DNA of 64,000 nt from Bacteroidaceae bacterium (GCA_017651245.1 JAGCDQ010000034.1:40715-104714); one strand, 5' to 3'; counted from the stretch's first letter, positions 25,901-34,696 are shown. Numbers and translations are program-made. Notes: generated from the letters alone by a model not told the origin.

Positions 25901-28900
25901 TCGGCGACACTCGCCAAGGGTGCTACCCTCAACAGTACATATATGATGAACATATCGATGGCTGGTGGTGTGGCGTTTAGCTTCACATTAGCAGACAAGC
26001 CAACGTGGTTCAATGGCAGTTTTGCTGGTGATGGCTGGGGTATGGTGCAAACTGTATTTGACGGTGGATTCTACGGCGTTGAGCACTCTGCGGAGAAAGT
26101 AGATGTATCATATACAGACCTTGTGTTCAACTATAATGGCAGCAAGGCATGGTCATACACGATGGCTATCGGTCAGAACATCAGCACCAGCGGTGACCCA
26201 TCGATGGTGGGTGCCGATGCTGACCTCTACATCGGTATGGTACAGAACGTACAGGTGACACCTATGTCCACCATCCGTGCCATCTCTGACGAGATGTATA
26301 ACACTATGCTGGCACGCTTAGGCGTAGGCCAGATAAACCCCACAGGTGAGATGACACAGTATGCCCAGTACGGCACACTGGCACACCTTGCCGAGGGTGT
26401 GGATGCCAATGGTAACAGGTTCCACCTGGTGCGCGACCAGTCGTTAGCTCACGGTCCGAAGATCAAGTCGAACTTCATCTACTCGCAGAAGCAGATACTC
26501 GACGATATTATTCCTGGCAAGGCCAAGGAAATCTTGGACTTGATGTTCACTGGTACTCGCGAAGAAGCAATACAGGTTGCCAACGCAAAGAATAAGCCTG
26601 TATATCTCTCGCTGCGTCTGCCTGATGATCCGAAGTTTGCCCTTAAGAACCGCTTATACAATACGGATAAATTCGTAGCAGACGACACTACCCACTATGC
26701 CATCATCCTGCCGGCAGGCAAGACAAAGAACGACTTCCCCGATGAGATCGCAGAGAAGAGTGAGATTATCTATGCATGGACAAAGATGATTGCCCAGAAC
26801 GAGCTTGAGAAACTCAATGCCACAGACCTGATTGGCAACTATGACATTGCTGGTGCACAGGGTATAAACTACAGCGAGACCTTCGACAGCAACTACTCGA
26901 ACTCCACATCGATGTACTTCCCATGGGGCAAACAGCCCGACTACTTCGCAGGCACGGGTAGTGGCATCGGTACGACGGCTGCTTCGACAATAGTAAATTA
27001 TGTGGGTGGTGCTCTCTTGGGTTACTTAGAGTACTTGAAGAAACTCGATCCGAGTGTCAACAAGGATGGCACGTCTATTGACAAGAGCACTGGAACCAAC
27101 TCATCTATCAAGTTTGATGGCTGGTACTTCCGCTGGGCCCTTCTGCCTGTGCTTACCTCACAGATCGTTGGTACCAACGGTGTGACCAATGCCTATAACC
27201 GCACGGAGAGCTTCACCATCGCTGCGGGTCCGACAAGCCGACTGAACGTGGATGTCTATCGTGTGCCGATGGCAAACGGTACCGTGATTATGAATGGTAA
27301 GAATCCAGACGATGAGTTTGGTAACTACGAATACAATGCCAAGAATGGTGTTGATCCGGAGGATATCTTCAGCAACTACAACTTCAATGGCTTGACATCC
27401 GACGCGGTTGCTTATCTCAAAGATAACACCAACGCACCTGACCATGGCGGACCATGCAGCTTCGTCTATCGCACCCGCGGTGGCCATACTGCCAACCCAT
27501 GGGAGGATCAGCGCAAGACCAAGTTCTGTCAGGTAGGTTCCATCCTTGACGAGCGTACGCTGAAGATAGACAACCCGACTATCAGCCTCGACAAGCACAG
27601 CGTGAGCGGTGTGTCAGTCAATGACGCAGTCCGCTTCACCGTATTCCTTGCCAATGAGAGCGAGAAGCCCGAGGCTACCAACGGTCTGAGCGCATATCAG
27701 TTGTTCTCTGTAGACCAGAAAAATCCTAACGGTGCTAAGCTGAGCGTGAACGGACAGACGCTGACCACCGCCGGTATGACCGTGAGCCTTGTGCCTGGCG
27801 TGACGACCCAGCTGCAGCTGGAGGTACGTCCCGGCAACGGCTTCGACTATGAGGGGTTGACCATCGGACTGATGTCGCCCACCGATGCCGAGCATGCCGT
27901 AGCAACCACCACGTTCGACGTACACTTCCTGCGTGAGGCTGGAGCGGTGAATATCTCTGTTCCTTCCGACAAGTGGGTGCTGAACACCAATGGGCAGCAG
28001 GACAGCGAGCGTGGATGGTACATACCTGTAACCATCAGCGGCTTCGACAGACATCAGCAAAACTTCGACCACATCGAGTTCCAGTATAAGGAGTCGCAAC
28101 GTGGCGATGATGCCTGGACTAACCTCTGCTCGTTCTATGCCGACTCTACACTCATGGCTAATGCCAACGGTGTATGCAAGCTGATGGGACCTAACGACAA
28201 TATCGTGACCGAGTTCTTCGGTGAGGGAACGGTGATAGAACGCACCTACGACCTGCGTGCCGTATTGTTCTGCAGCAACGGTGGTACGTTCCTCTCATCG
28301 CCGTCGAAGGTTATCAGTGGTATCAAGGACACACGTCGACCGCAGCTGTTCGGCACACCTGAGCCGAAGAGCGGACTGCTGACGCGCGGTGATAACATCA
28401 TATTCAACTTCTCAGAGGATATCGAATACAACAACCTCAGTGCCATCACCAACTTCGAGGTGAAGGGTGAGGTGAACAACAACGACCTATCTGAGACGGT
28501 GAGCCTGCAATTCACGGGTCAGGCTAGCATGGAGAGCGAGGCTAAACGCAACTTCAGCGGAAAGAATCTGACCATCGACATGAGAATCAAGCCTGACACT
28601 CTTGCCAGACGCGACATGCCGCTGTTCTCACATGGCACCAACGGACAGGAGCTGCAGCTGTGGCTGACCTCGGACTTCAAACTGAAGGCTGTGGTCAATG
28701 ATCAGACCTTCACGTCAGTAAGTGCTATCAAGCCGAATGCCTTCCGCCATGTCGGTCTCTGCATCGACCAGGCTAAGGGCAACCTGATGTTCTACTGTGA
28801 TGATCATGTTATCGGTGATGACAACAAACTGAAAGGTCAATACACTGGTACCGGTCCGCTCATCTTCGGTCGTACCAATGAGCTCAACCGTACTACAAGC

Positions 28901-31741
28901 GACTACTATTCTGGACGTATGATGGAGGCCCGTCTGTGGTATACCGCCATGGATATCGGACTGTTCAGCACCTATGGCTTGCATCGTCTGACGGGCTATG
29001 AGAAGGACCTCATAGACTACTACCCGATGAATGAGGGCTCAGGCGAGTTTGCCACCGACCTCACACAGGGTGCCAACGCCCGACTGATAGGTACCAACTG
29101 GGCAATGCCACATGGTATGTCACTGCGTCTGGAGAAGGAAGACAATGGATTGGAGATGACGCAGAATGCCCTGAGCTGTACCGACGATCAGGACTACACG
29201 CTGATGTTCTGGTTCAAGACCGATGCCGACGGACGCGGTACGTTGTTGAGCAACGGCAGCGGACTGAAGGATAACAGCGACAGCAAGAACCAGTTTAACA
29301 TTGGATTCGAGAACGACAAACTGATGTATCGCTCGAACGGCTTTGGTATCGAGGTACCGGGCAACTGGAGCGACAACCAGTGGCACCACTATACCATGAC
29401 GGTGAACCGCGCTCGCAACGTGGTGAACATCTACGTGGACAAGGAGCTGCGCGCAACGTTCGGAGCCGACAGCCTTGGCGGTATGGGCGGCAGGTCGTAC
29501 ATCGGTGTGACACCTGATGGTATCAGACCGCTGAAGGGTAACATTGACGAGCTGTTGTTGTTCGGTCAGGCTCTGCCTGTGCAACTCATCAGCACCTACG
29601 CTACGAAGAGTCCTAACGGTGATGAGGTGGGCTTGCAGACATACTTGGGCTTCGACCACCAGGAGCGCAATCAGCAGAACGAGATTGTCCTGACACCATA
29701 CGTCTACAGTAAGAGAATCTACCTGGATGCTAATCGCAATATACGCTATCAGGAAGATCCAGTGACGAAGGAGCCTACGAACATACCTGCACGCGACTAC
29801 CTCTTCACAGACAATATGGATAAGATCCTGGCACATATCGATGACGCACTGGCTGCTCCTGTGGTGCCTTATGAGGAGGTGACGAACCTGAAATTCTCGT
29901 TCATTGGAAGGGGCAACCAGATCATGATAGAGCTCGACGAGGCGGCTGCTAAGCTGAACCACCGTAACGTCTATGTGACGGTGCGCGACGTTGAGGATAG
30001 GAATGGTAACACGATGGCTTCGCCGCAGACAGCATACTACTACGTGACCAACGGTAGCCTGCAGTGGCTGGTGAACCGACTGGATTACACCATCAAGTAT
30101 GGTACGGGCGAGGATGCCGACCAGGTGCTGACACTGCCGTTCTACAACAACGGTGCGTCGAACCATACCTATACTATCGAGAACTGTCCAAGGTGGCTCA
30201 CGCTCAACAAGTATGGCGACGTGATAGCACCACAGACCTTAGATGGTGTTATGGCTACGGTTAGCAAGGACCTGAACATCGGTACGTACAACGAAATCCT
30301 CTACCTCATTGACGAGGAGGGTATCATCGAACCGTTCTACCTCAACCTGACCATCGAGGGCGAGCAGCCAGGCTGGTCACAGAGCGTCAACGGCGACCTG
30401 CTGGAGAACTCCATGAGCATCAGCGGAATGGTATATCTCTATGGCGAGCTGGATTCTGACGAGCGTGACATCGTGGGTGTCTTCGACAATGAGAACGTAT
30501 GTCATGGCTTCGCAAACATCAGTCGTGACCCGCAGACTGGCGATGTAGGTCTGTATCTGACCGTCTACGACAGCAAGGCGAACGGCAGACCGCTGAAATT
30601 CCGCTTGTGGCAGTATACCACAGGACGTGAAATCGTGCTGACCACTACTCCATCCATCGTCTTTAAGAAGGATGAGGTATTGGGTTCCGACCAACCCGTT
30701 CGCTTCGACGGCGGCGAGGCCTTCATACAGAACTTCAAGCTGCAGGAGGGCTGGAACTGGGTATCATTCAACGTCAAGAGCGACCAGCTGAATGACGTGA
30801 ACGAACTGCTCAGCAGCATGCGATGGAACGAAGGCGACATCCTGACAGACCTCGGCAGCGACATGACGCTGAACTATGAGGCTACGAAGAAGCAATGGAT
30901 AGCCTCGGGAAGCACGAAGAGCATGGCTATCTTACCGCAGAAGTCGTATGCTATCAAGGTGAAAGAGCCTTGCACCTTCCAGATTGGCGGTACCATCATC
31001 AAGGAAGAGAAAGAGCGTACCATCAAGGTAACGAAGGGCTGGAACGACATTGGCTACACGCCGATGGCCAACCTGACCGTGGAGGCGGCACTGAGCGACT
31101 ACTTTGACTATGCTGAGTCGGGCGACGTGATTAAGAGTCACACCGAGTTTGCTTACTTCACCAAGACGGGTAGCTCCGGACGCTGGCGTGGTAGCTTGCA
31201 GTACATGAAGCCTGGCGAGGGCTACATGTTGCTACGCAAGAACGCCTCGGATGCATCGTTCACCTATCCGTTCTACGAGTTGGGTAGCTACTTCTTCCGT
31301 GAGGAGCCGACGGCAGACATCACACCAAATGCCGCTCCGCGTCGTCGTAGCACGATGAGCGTGAGTGCCGTGATAGAAGGCTTCGAGGCTGAAACCGGTG
31401 ATGCCCTGATTGCTTACTCTAATGGCGAGGAGGTTGCCAATGTGATTGTTGGCTCGCAGTCGGATGATGTAAACTACCTGAGCATCGCTGGTGACAGTCA
31501 GGCACCAATCTGGTTCGCCATCGAGCGCGACGGCGAGATAGTGGCTACTACTGGTGAGGTGATGATGTTCAAGTCAAATGATGTCGTCGGTACTCCTGAC
31601 GAGCCGACAGCAATCAACTTCGCTCGTGCCGACTATGAGAAGGACGGCAAGTGGTATACCATCAGTGGTCTGCCGCTGCAGAAGAAGCCGACACTCAGAG
31701 GAGTCTATATCTTCAATGGTAAAAAACTAATAATCAAGTGA
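19964..31741 (+). CDS. Giant multidomain surface protein (3,925 residues)
   Basis: A signal peptide starting MKQTLNILRG (copy of the fimbrillin leader, but with no lipobox Cys; cleavage probably after RAAA) is followed by about 500 residues of beta-rich sequence. Residues ~539-1150 are three tandem modules of ~200 residues, each beginning IRNA(A/S)DW and containing GxFDGNGHT and IKNLHVxGTI strands, typical of GLUG/right-handed beta-helix surface proteins. Then come an Fn3-like segment (~1348-1430), two CarboxypepD_reg/Cna-B-like domains (~1443-1495 and ~1533-1598), a long unassigned core (~1600-2850), two LamG/concanavalin-like domains (~2855-3040 and ~3051-3215), a BACON-like domain (~3365-3466), and a module shared with the next gene (~3467-3590). 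The last ~45 residues (WYTISGLPLQ...RGVYIFNGKKLIIK) match the short T9SS sorting tail. Probably a cell-surface adhesin or matrix protein. No catalytic motif was recognised. The frame is intact throughout. Confidence 0.85.
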   Translation: MKQTLNILRGRPWLVLLALFAWMLPQRAAADDGYDRYTDLSYMYNVYVSGTNTVTITVPLYDMEGADAYIIDGNLYASWEGQSEINLFHWALNNNNSSIAGDASTCPVMVYSQAPGYFNLKLGNTNGVERLNPHDWSSRKVARNDDACTFDISAVWVFPQELLGKTIKLRWHVQRDGTGRNKVWLEESAGLKQPDPITLPEANAVTPPFISLAVPSNDSKGMIEVPWTMIPEKISKLRYEYIDANNRLVSKDMPATANNGSIKLNAYEPHRNFRIIADYYEAQTIGDYLIKDAASEPQDLAMIHAPHGLTVTPLGGATSKVEVKWNIGSVTDEDIADIDFFEIQRSLTGKEEDFVGIGQVPFARIGDAAQTVYTYVDSTFVDALAEPMLTDGYNLENLTYRVRRAITQNWGWGLDNPCASTAKCVLDNLHLLRIANYSAQWEDKDAYTVRVSWQYADEPNGMWDDRAKMKIHITSTNLAGEVVEEKDVELNQEDRELCYKVIDLSRPCLKYDIKLYVDRNKSPLNLYDETQMKDYYFPIRNAADWETFRSKVQGAKGQYDVNARLYTDINTGIAIGWESDRPYRGIFDGNGHTLTFNINSSEQYVAPFRHVGSATIKNLHVTGTINTTAQYAGGLVGYIFNENNATIENCHLSMTIKTTNYTNGGFVSRLGDKSKVVLRNCKFDGCFEGEQSHHNGGFIGYCQAKSFAIIDNSLFAPDHINTNVTSCETWARGTSDATIHVMNSYATMEYSSMLTIRNASDWHKFAVMVNEALNQYDVNAVLAADITISEHVGVTEGAMYRGTFNGNGHTITFNKEWKPTTDERFIALFRHVSNATIKNLHVAGTIESNRMYPAGIVAQVKDGTATIENCQSSVTLKGTMDGEGTLAGIVGRVSKSKVTIRNCKFDGSFEGDKCYGNGGFISWVDEGSSATIDNCLFTPTAINTKFDKCKTWARQDNSGKVTVTNSYATKEYSVFTIRNAADWDTFCDMINTSDGQYYVDADLAADISITKSAADSRMWTGTFNGNGHTITVNIDGGRNQHVALFRYTKNHTIKNLHLKGTIKGGPYVAGLVGDTRGDYNHIENCRVSATLEYDSTSDEEYAGGFVGEGYDLPQVITNCLFDGSIAGNRLHYAAAFIGWQSYFGRQVSGNVFNNNLENGSSYPAGTSSYSQTLVGMNFYQTSSLEPNWANGQYGSNNWTYHAVDRRSASGSIGVTGYDCWTEAYQVGDKSANDLVAQLGTGNWKVDSEGKVVPKMEDSYSTNAWYSGSITASQQVEALDKDNWHVVDGKAVPRAKIAAEITEEDALANLGTWTKVGDTIVPPTTTVAEPNYATITPPTLDDFYHSSTGVIDAELLVEQHQSSVVLTWNTDGNPIDYFVVMRREVGQGDDAWQDVSPNIDQMTYEDKTVSPLKTYEYKVRATADCEGSHHTYTNVVGGACKNTGRLEGYVRFNDGTGIAGATINIVGGSVQTSTTTDESGRYVVDELPYQGGTRITYEVTVGSGLEAETQTYTATFDDEINDVTVHEFTVTNGKRFSGYVTYEGTSIPVKGANFMVNGKMLHNATGKYVETDDEGAFSFRVKPGDNTIQVVKDGHKFVNKGWYKGPGGHYFTGDVAGVQFQDSTKVKLIGRVVGGNDQGKLPLGNNLSKNNLGDNLQMVLTLEGDNKSWLVYDNLNRERTERDTVYMHVGSGGHKTTVKTQRKRMEVTPDPATGEYVLMLPPVRWKVQQVYCTGYPTLFQEGQASEIVDLTKSLVQKDTTSVGSFMDVDGNTISNPHTTYNAIYNRIYRSPIQLTYKQLSYDAFEYFGDKSYNSQNLSGERAVVPLAYKNPADTTKALYTFNYPVFSLERKYNIQVQVAESYPYNNDYASERVDYVKVGGGVATMHNGFKNGVAVDTLHLDDQGQAVFMLQADHVSQLLGVENALKTVTFSAEQNGNHYTAEPLHGYVLNMFPIGKGKDLLVEGQPLLFDILRDPPGSYSSATLAKGATLNSTYMMNISMAGGVAFSFTLADKPTWFNGSFAGDGWGMVQTVFDGGFYGVEHSAEKVDVSYTDLVFNYNGSKAWSYTMAIGQNISTSGDPSMVGADADLYIGMVQNVQVTPMSTIRAISDEMYNTMLARLGVGQINPTGEMTQYAQYGTLAHLAEGVDANGNRFHLVRDQSLAHGPKIKSNFIYSQKQILDDIIPGKAKEILDLMFTGTREEAIQVANAKNKPVYLSLRLPDDPKFALKNRLYNTDKFVADDTTHYAIILPAGKTKNDFPDEIAEKSEIIYAWTKMIAQNELEKLNATDLIGNYDIAGAQGINYSETFDSNYSNSTSMYFPWGKQPDYFAGTGSGIGTTAASTIVNYVGGALLGYLEYLKKLDPSVNKDGTSIDKSTGTNSSIKFDGWYFRWALLPVLTSQIVGTNGVTNAYNRTESFTIAAGPTSRLNVDVYRVPMANGTVIMNGKNPDDEFGNYEYNAKNGVDPEDIFSNYNFNGLTSDAVAYLKDNTNAPDHGGPCSFVYRTRGGHTANPWEDQRKTKFCQVGSILDERTLKIDNPTISLDKHSVSGVSVNDAVRFTVFLANESEKPEATNGLSAYQLFSVDQKNPNGAKLSVNGQTLTTAGMTVSLVPGVTTQLQLEVRPGNGFDYEGLTIGLMSPTDAEHAVATTTFDVHFLREAGAVNISVPSDKWVLNTNGQQDSERGWYIPVTISGFDRHQQNFDHIEFQYKESQRGDDAWTNLCSFYADSTLMANANGVCKLMGPNDNIVTEFFGEGTVIERTYDLRAVLFCSNGGTFLSSPSKVISGIKDTRRPQLFGTPEPKSGLLTRGDNIIFNFSEDIEYNNLSAITNFEVKGEVNNNDLSETVSLQFTGQASMESEAKRNFSGKNLTIDMRIKPDTLARRDMPLFSHGTNGQELQLWLTSDFKLKAVVNDQTFTSVSAIKPNAFRHVGLCIDQAKGNLMFYCDDHVIGDDNKLKGQYTGTGPLIFGRTNELNRTTSDYYSGRMMEARLWYTAMDIGLFSTYGLHRLTGYEKDLIDYYPMNEGSGEFATDLTQGANARLIGTNWAMPHGMSLRLEKEDNGLEMTQNALSCTDDQDYTLMFWFKTDADGRGTLLSNGSGLKDNSDSKNQFNIGFENDKLMYRSNGFGIEVPGNWSDNQWHHYTMTVNRARNVVNIYVDKELRATFGADSLGGMGGRSYIGVTPDGIRPLKGNIDELLLFGQALPVQLISTYATKSPNGDEVGLQTYLGFDHQERNQQNEIVLTPYVYSKRIYLDANRNIRYQEDPVTKEPTNIPARDYLFTDNMDKILAHIDDALAAPVVPYEEVTNLKFSFIGRGNQIMIELDEAAAKLNHRNVYVTVRDVEDRNGNTMASPQTAYYYVTNGSLQWLVNRLDYTIKYGTGEDADQVLTLPFYNNGASNHTYTIENCPRWLTLNKYGDVIAPQTLDGVMATVSKDLNIGTYNEILYLIDEEGIIEPFYLNLTIEGEQPGWSQSVNGDLLENSMSISGMVYLYGELDSDERDIVGVFDNENVCHGFANISRDPQTGDVGLYLTVYDSKANGRPLKFRLWQYTTGREIVLTTTPSIVFKKDEVLGSDQPVRFDGGEAFIQNFKLQEGWNWVSFNVKSDQLNDVNELLSSMRWNEGDILTDLGSDMTLNYEATKKQWIASGSTKSMAILPQKSYAIKVKEPCTFQIGGTIIKEEKERTIKVTKGWNDIGYTPMANLTVEAALSDYFDYAESGDVIKSHTEFAYFTKTGSSGRWRGSLQYMKPGEGYMLLRKNASDASFTYPFYELGSYFFREEPTADITPNAAPRRRSTMSVSAVIEGFEAETGDALIAYSNGEEVANVIVGSQSDDVNYLSIAGDSQAPIWFAIERDGEIVATTGEVMMFKSNDVVGTPDEPTAINFARADYEKDGKWYTISGLPLQKKPTLRGVYIFNGKKLIIK

Positions 31742-31742
31742 T

Positions 31743-32531
31743 ATGAAAAAGACAAAGTTAATATTCGTTCTGCTGGCAAGCCTCGTATTGGGGGCTTGCG
31801 GCAGCAGCAGCGACGATGATGGTGGTAACAACAGCGGCAAGAATGCTGCCTATACGGAGACCTCACTCAGTGAGGCTCCCGTGTGGCAGATCGACTGGAA
31901 CAACAACCAGGGACGTCCCAACTGGTCTAATCAGGACATCTCGCAAGACTATGGTAACTTTACCATACTGAAAGTGCAGTTGGAGGATGCCCTGAGACCC
32001 TACGTCTCCGAAGATGACATGCTGGCGCTCTTCATTGATGGTGAGCTGCGCGGACTGACTCATCCGGCTGTCATCGTTGGCAGTGATGAGATGTTGGATG
32101 ATGGTAAGTTCGTGATGAAGGCATGGGGTGACGAGTCGGCATCGGAAACCGTGACCATGTCACTGCAATATTATAGTCAGACCCTGAAGCACATCTTTAC
32201 GCTGACAGGCGACATCACCTTAGACCCTGACGAGACCACTGGTATCGACGAGGACTATATCCCTGAATTCACACTCGGCTCTGCCAAGTACCCTGTGATG
32301 AAGTCGGTGATGGTGGAGAGTATCCTTAACAAGGTAGGTATCATACCCGTCAGTGGCAACACGCTGGCAGCCTTCGTCGGCAGCGAGTGTCGTGGTACGA
32401 CTACGCTGTCGGTCAATGGTGGTACGTCGCTGCTTATCTTCGGTCGTAACACTGGCGAGTCGGTGACGTTGAAGTACTTTGATACCGCAACGATGACGTT
32501 GTATACAATCCCCGATATTGTGAAACTGTAG
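31743..32531 (+). CDS. Lipoprotein sharing a module with the giant protein
   Basis: Starts one base after the giant gene's stop, so the two are translationally close. A lipoprotein signal (LVLGAC, then GSSSDDDGG) is followed by two similar halves: DDMLALFIDGELRGLTHP in the first and GNTLAAFVGSECRGTTTL in the second. Both resemble ERDIVGVFDNENVCHGFA near residue 3,490 of the giant protein (pattern: D-hydrophobic-A/G-hydrophobic-F-x2-x-E/N-x-C/R-G). The shared fold suggests assembly with, or anchoring of, the giant protein; that is an inference. No named family recognised. Confidence 0.65.
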   Translation: MKKTKLIFVLLASLVLGACGSSSDDDGGNNSGKNAAYTETSLSEAPVWQIDWNNNQGRPNWSNQDISQDYGNFTILKVQLEDALRPYVSEDDMLALFIDGELRGLTHPAVIVGSDEMLDDGKFVMKAWGDESASETVTMSLQYYSQTLKHIFTLTGDITLDPDETTGIDEDYIPEFTLGSAKYPVMKSVMVESILNKVGIIPVSGNTLAAFVGSECRGTTTLSVNGGTSLLIFGRNTGESVTLKYFDTATMTLYTIPDIVKL

Positions 32532-32552
32532 TAACTCAAGAAACTAAATACT

Positions 32553-33794
32553 ATGAAACGAAAACTTGTAATCAGTCTGTGTGCTCTACTCATGTCTTCT
32601 GCTGCAATGGCGCAAGAGGGTAGTGCCTCGGTTAGTCTTATCGATCGTGTGAAGAAATATGCTGATGCCAGTGAGGTGCACGGCGTGGACACCAACTATA
32701 TAAAGGTTCCTGATCGTCCTTGGCAGGTAAGCGTCAAAAGCCGTGTGGCACAGACAGACCTACAGATGCACTCCAGCGTAGACGGAGGCGAACTGCTCGA
32801 CGGACAGGGTATGATGCCGTTGATAATGGGTGTTGGCGACATGGCAACAAGCCCTCGTATCAGGACACGCGTGTCCACGGCGATGGGTGTGAAGGTTGGA
32901 TATAAGGGTATCAGTGTAGGCTACTCCTTCCCTGTCAGCGGTGACAAGGAACAGAACTTCACCTTCGAGACCACGGGCAACCGATACAGCGTCAACCTGC
33001 GCTGGCATAAGTTCAAGACTGATGAGGCAAAGGTACGATACGCTGGAGCGGCAAAGGTAAGATGGTTGGAGAGTTTTGACGAGGAAACGGGAGATGTTGC
33101 CTTCACCGACTGGTCAGAGCCTATATCATGGTCGGAAACATATAAGGAAAAGTTTGCTTCACCTGTCACTATCCAAACCTTGATATTCGATGGCTTCTAC
33201 ATTTTCAACCACAGGAAGTTCTCCTACGCGGCAGCCTACAACCAAGAGACCGTCCAAGTGCGCTCTGCCGGCTCTCCCATCGCAGGAGTGATGGGCTACT
33301 ATGCTGACTTCAAATACAACGAAGATCGCAATGCCGATCTCATCTATGCGATGGACAACATCGGACGCTTGCGTCATTACCAGTTAGGGGTGGGGGCTGG
33401 ATATGCATACAATTACGTACCAGCTAAGGGATGGCTCATACATGGTATGGTCATGCCAATGTTGACGCTTCTGAACCGTACGAAAGTTAATACATACAAA
33501 AGCAACTTCAAGGACGTGTCACAATATCACCTCTTGGAGTTGGTTTTGTCGGAAGAGGAAGATGCTGAATATCCTGATGTCTCAGACGAGTATAAGATAG
33601 AAAGCACAGGAGCGAACTCACATAGCAATCGCCTGGCTCTCAACTATACCGCTCGCGCTTCCGTCACGTACAACTGGGATCGTTATTTTGTTAATGTCAA
33701 CGGACAGTTCAATAACTTCAACTATAGGCATAATGCCATGCACGGACACCTGAACGACTGGTATGTCAATGCGTCGGTGGGTGTTAGGTTCTAA
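32553..33794 (+). CDS. DUF4421-like outer-membrane barrel protein
   Basis: A signal peptide (SSAAMAQE) precedes 390 residues of alternating beta strands ending in an aromatic C-terminal residue (VNASVGVRF), the signature of an outer-membrane barrel. The motif VDTNYIKVPDRPWQVSV near the N-terminus is characteristic of DUF4421, a Bacteroidales family of unknown function. It is 21 bases downstream of the lipoprotein gene and is the last gene of the fimbrillin/giant-protein locus. A channel, anchor or export role for the locus is possible but not shown. Confidence 0.75.
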   Translation: MKRKLVISLCALLMSSAAMAQEGSASVSLIDRVKKYADASEVHGVDTNYIKVPDRPWQVSVKSRVAQTDLQMHSSVDGGELLDGQGMMPLIMGVGDMATSPRIRTRVSTAMGVKVGYKGISVGYSFPVSGDKEQNFTFETTGNRYSVNLRWHKFKTDEAKVRYAGAAKVRWLESFDEETGDVAFTDWSEPISWSETYKEKFASPVTIQTLIFDGFYIFNHRKFSYAAAYNQETVQVRSAGSPIAGVMGYYADFKYNEDRNADLIYAMDNIGRLRHYQLGVGAGYAYNYVPAKGWLIHGMVMPMLTLLNRTKVNTYKSNFKDVSQYHLLELVLSEEEDAEYPDVSDEYKIESTGANSHSNRLALNYTARASVTYNWDRYFVNVNGQFNNFNYRHNAMHGHLNDWYVNASVGVRF

Positions 33795-33812
33795 TACATG
33801 TTCTCATACTGT

Positions 33813-33850
33813 CAGCGAGGAACGGCTCTTGCAGAGTTGATTCCCCGCTG
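33813..33850 (+). terminator. Hairpin after giant-protein locus
   Basis: CAGCGAGGAA / TTCCCCGCTG arms (one mismatch) with an inner CTC/GAG stem. No T-run follows, so termination is uncertain. Confidence 0.4.
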
Positions 33851-33908
33851 ATGCTTGGAAACCTAAAAGAAAATGTGGCTTTCTTTTTGCATTGTTCTCA
33901 CTTAATTG

Positions 33909-33916
33909 TATCTTTG
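33909..33916 (+). promoter_or_regulatory. -7 box of pyrH
   Basis: TATCTTTG at 33909-33916, 18 bases before the start codon. Confidence 0.7.
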
Positions 33917-33934
33917 CAATATAATTAAAAGGTT

Positions 33935-34642
33935 ATGGCAAGATTTAAGAGAATACTATTGAAGTTGTCGGGCGAGAGCCTGATGGGTAAGCAGGGCTTT
34001 GGTATCGACCCGGAGCGCCTGAGTGACTATGCTGAGCAGATTAAGGAAGTGGCTCAGATGGGTGTGCAGATTGGTATAGTAATAGGAGGTGGTAATATCT
34101 TTCGAGGACTTAGTGGCTCGCAGAAGGGCTTCGATCGTGTGAAGGGCGACCAGATGGGTATGTGCGCTACGGTAATCAACTCGCTGGCATTGAGCTCCGC
34201 CTTGGGTGCCATTGGTGTGAAGAACAAGGTGCTTACAGCTATTCGCATGGAGCCGATAGGCGAGTTCTATACCAAGTGGAAGGCTATAGAGGCAATGGAG
34301 GCTGGCTGTGTGTGCATCTTCTCTGCAGGAACTGGCTCGCCTTATTTTACTACCGACACAGGTTCGTCGTTGCGTGGCATAGAGATTGAGGCCGACGTGA
34401 TGCTCAAAGGTACTCGTGTGGACGGCATCTATACTGCAGATCCGGAGAAAGATCCAACGGCAACGAAGTTCGATGAGATTACATATGACGAGATTTACAA
34501 CCGAGGACTTAAGGTGATGGATCTGACGGCAACAACAATGTGCAAGGAGAATGGCCTGCCTATTTATGTGTTCAACATGGATAAAAAAGGCAACCTGAAG
34601 CGTGTGATGGACGGGGAACCAATAGGTACGCTGGTGAAGTAG
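33935..34642 (+). CDS. pyrH: UMP kinase
   Basis: Cytoplasmic kinase converting UMP to UDP with ATP, the first committed step of UTP/CTP supply. The 235-residue protein shows the amino-acid-kinase signatures of bacterial PyrH: KRILLKLSGESLMG at the N-terminus, GIVIGGGNIFRG (phosphate loop), GTGSPYFTTDTGSSLRGIEI (nucleotide site) and YTADPEKDPTATKFDEITY. Length is normal and all motifs are intact. It has its own promoter and is followed after 54 bases by a small lipoprotein gene. Confidence 0.97.
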   Translation: MARFKRILLKLSGESLMGKQGFGIDPERLSDYAEQIKEVAQMGVQIGIVIGGGNIFRGLSGSQKGFDRVKGDQMGMCATVINSLALSSALGAIGVKNKVLTAIRMEPIGEFYTKWKAIEAMEAGCVCIFSAGTGSPYFTTDTGSSLRGIEIEADVMLKGTRVDGIYTADPEKDPTATKFDEITYDEIYNRGLKVMDLTATTMCKENGLPIYVFNMDKKGNLKRVMDGEPIGTLVK

Positions 34643-34696
34643 TGAGCACGAAATAACACATTTTGTGTTGTAGTAATAACCTAAATAATTATTCTT

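Noticed and set aside
24641-30166. Long - strand frames (for example 24641-25702 and 29120-30166, about 350 codons each) opposite the giant gene
   Set aside because: They mirror the codon pattern of an intact, domain-bearing + strand frame, have His/Val-rich composition without recognisable domains and have no promoter.
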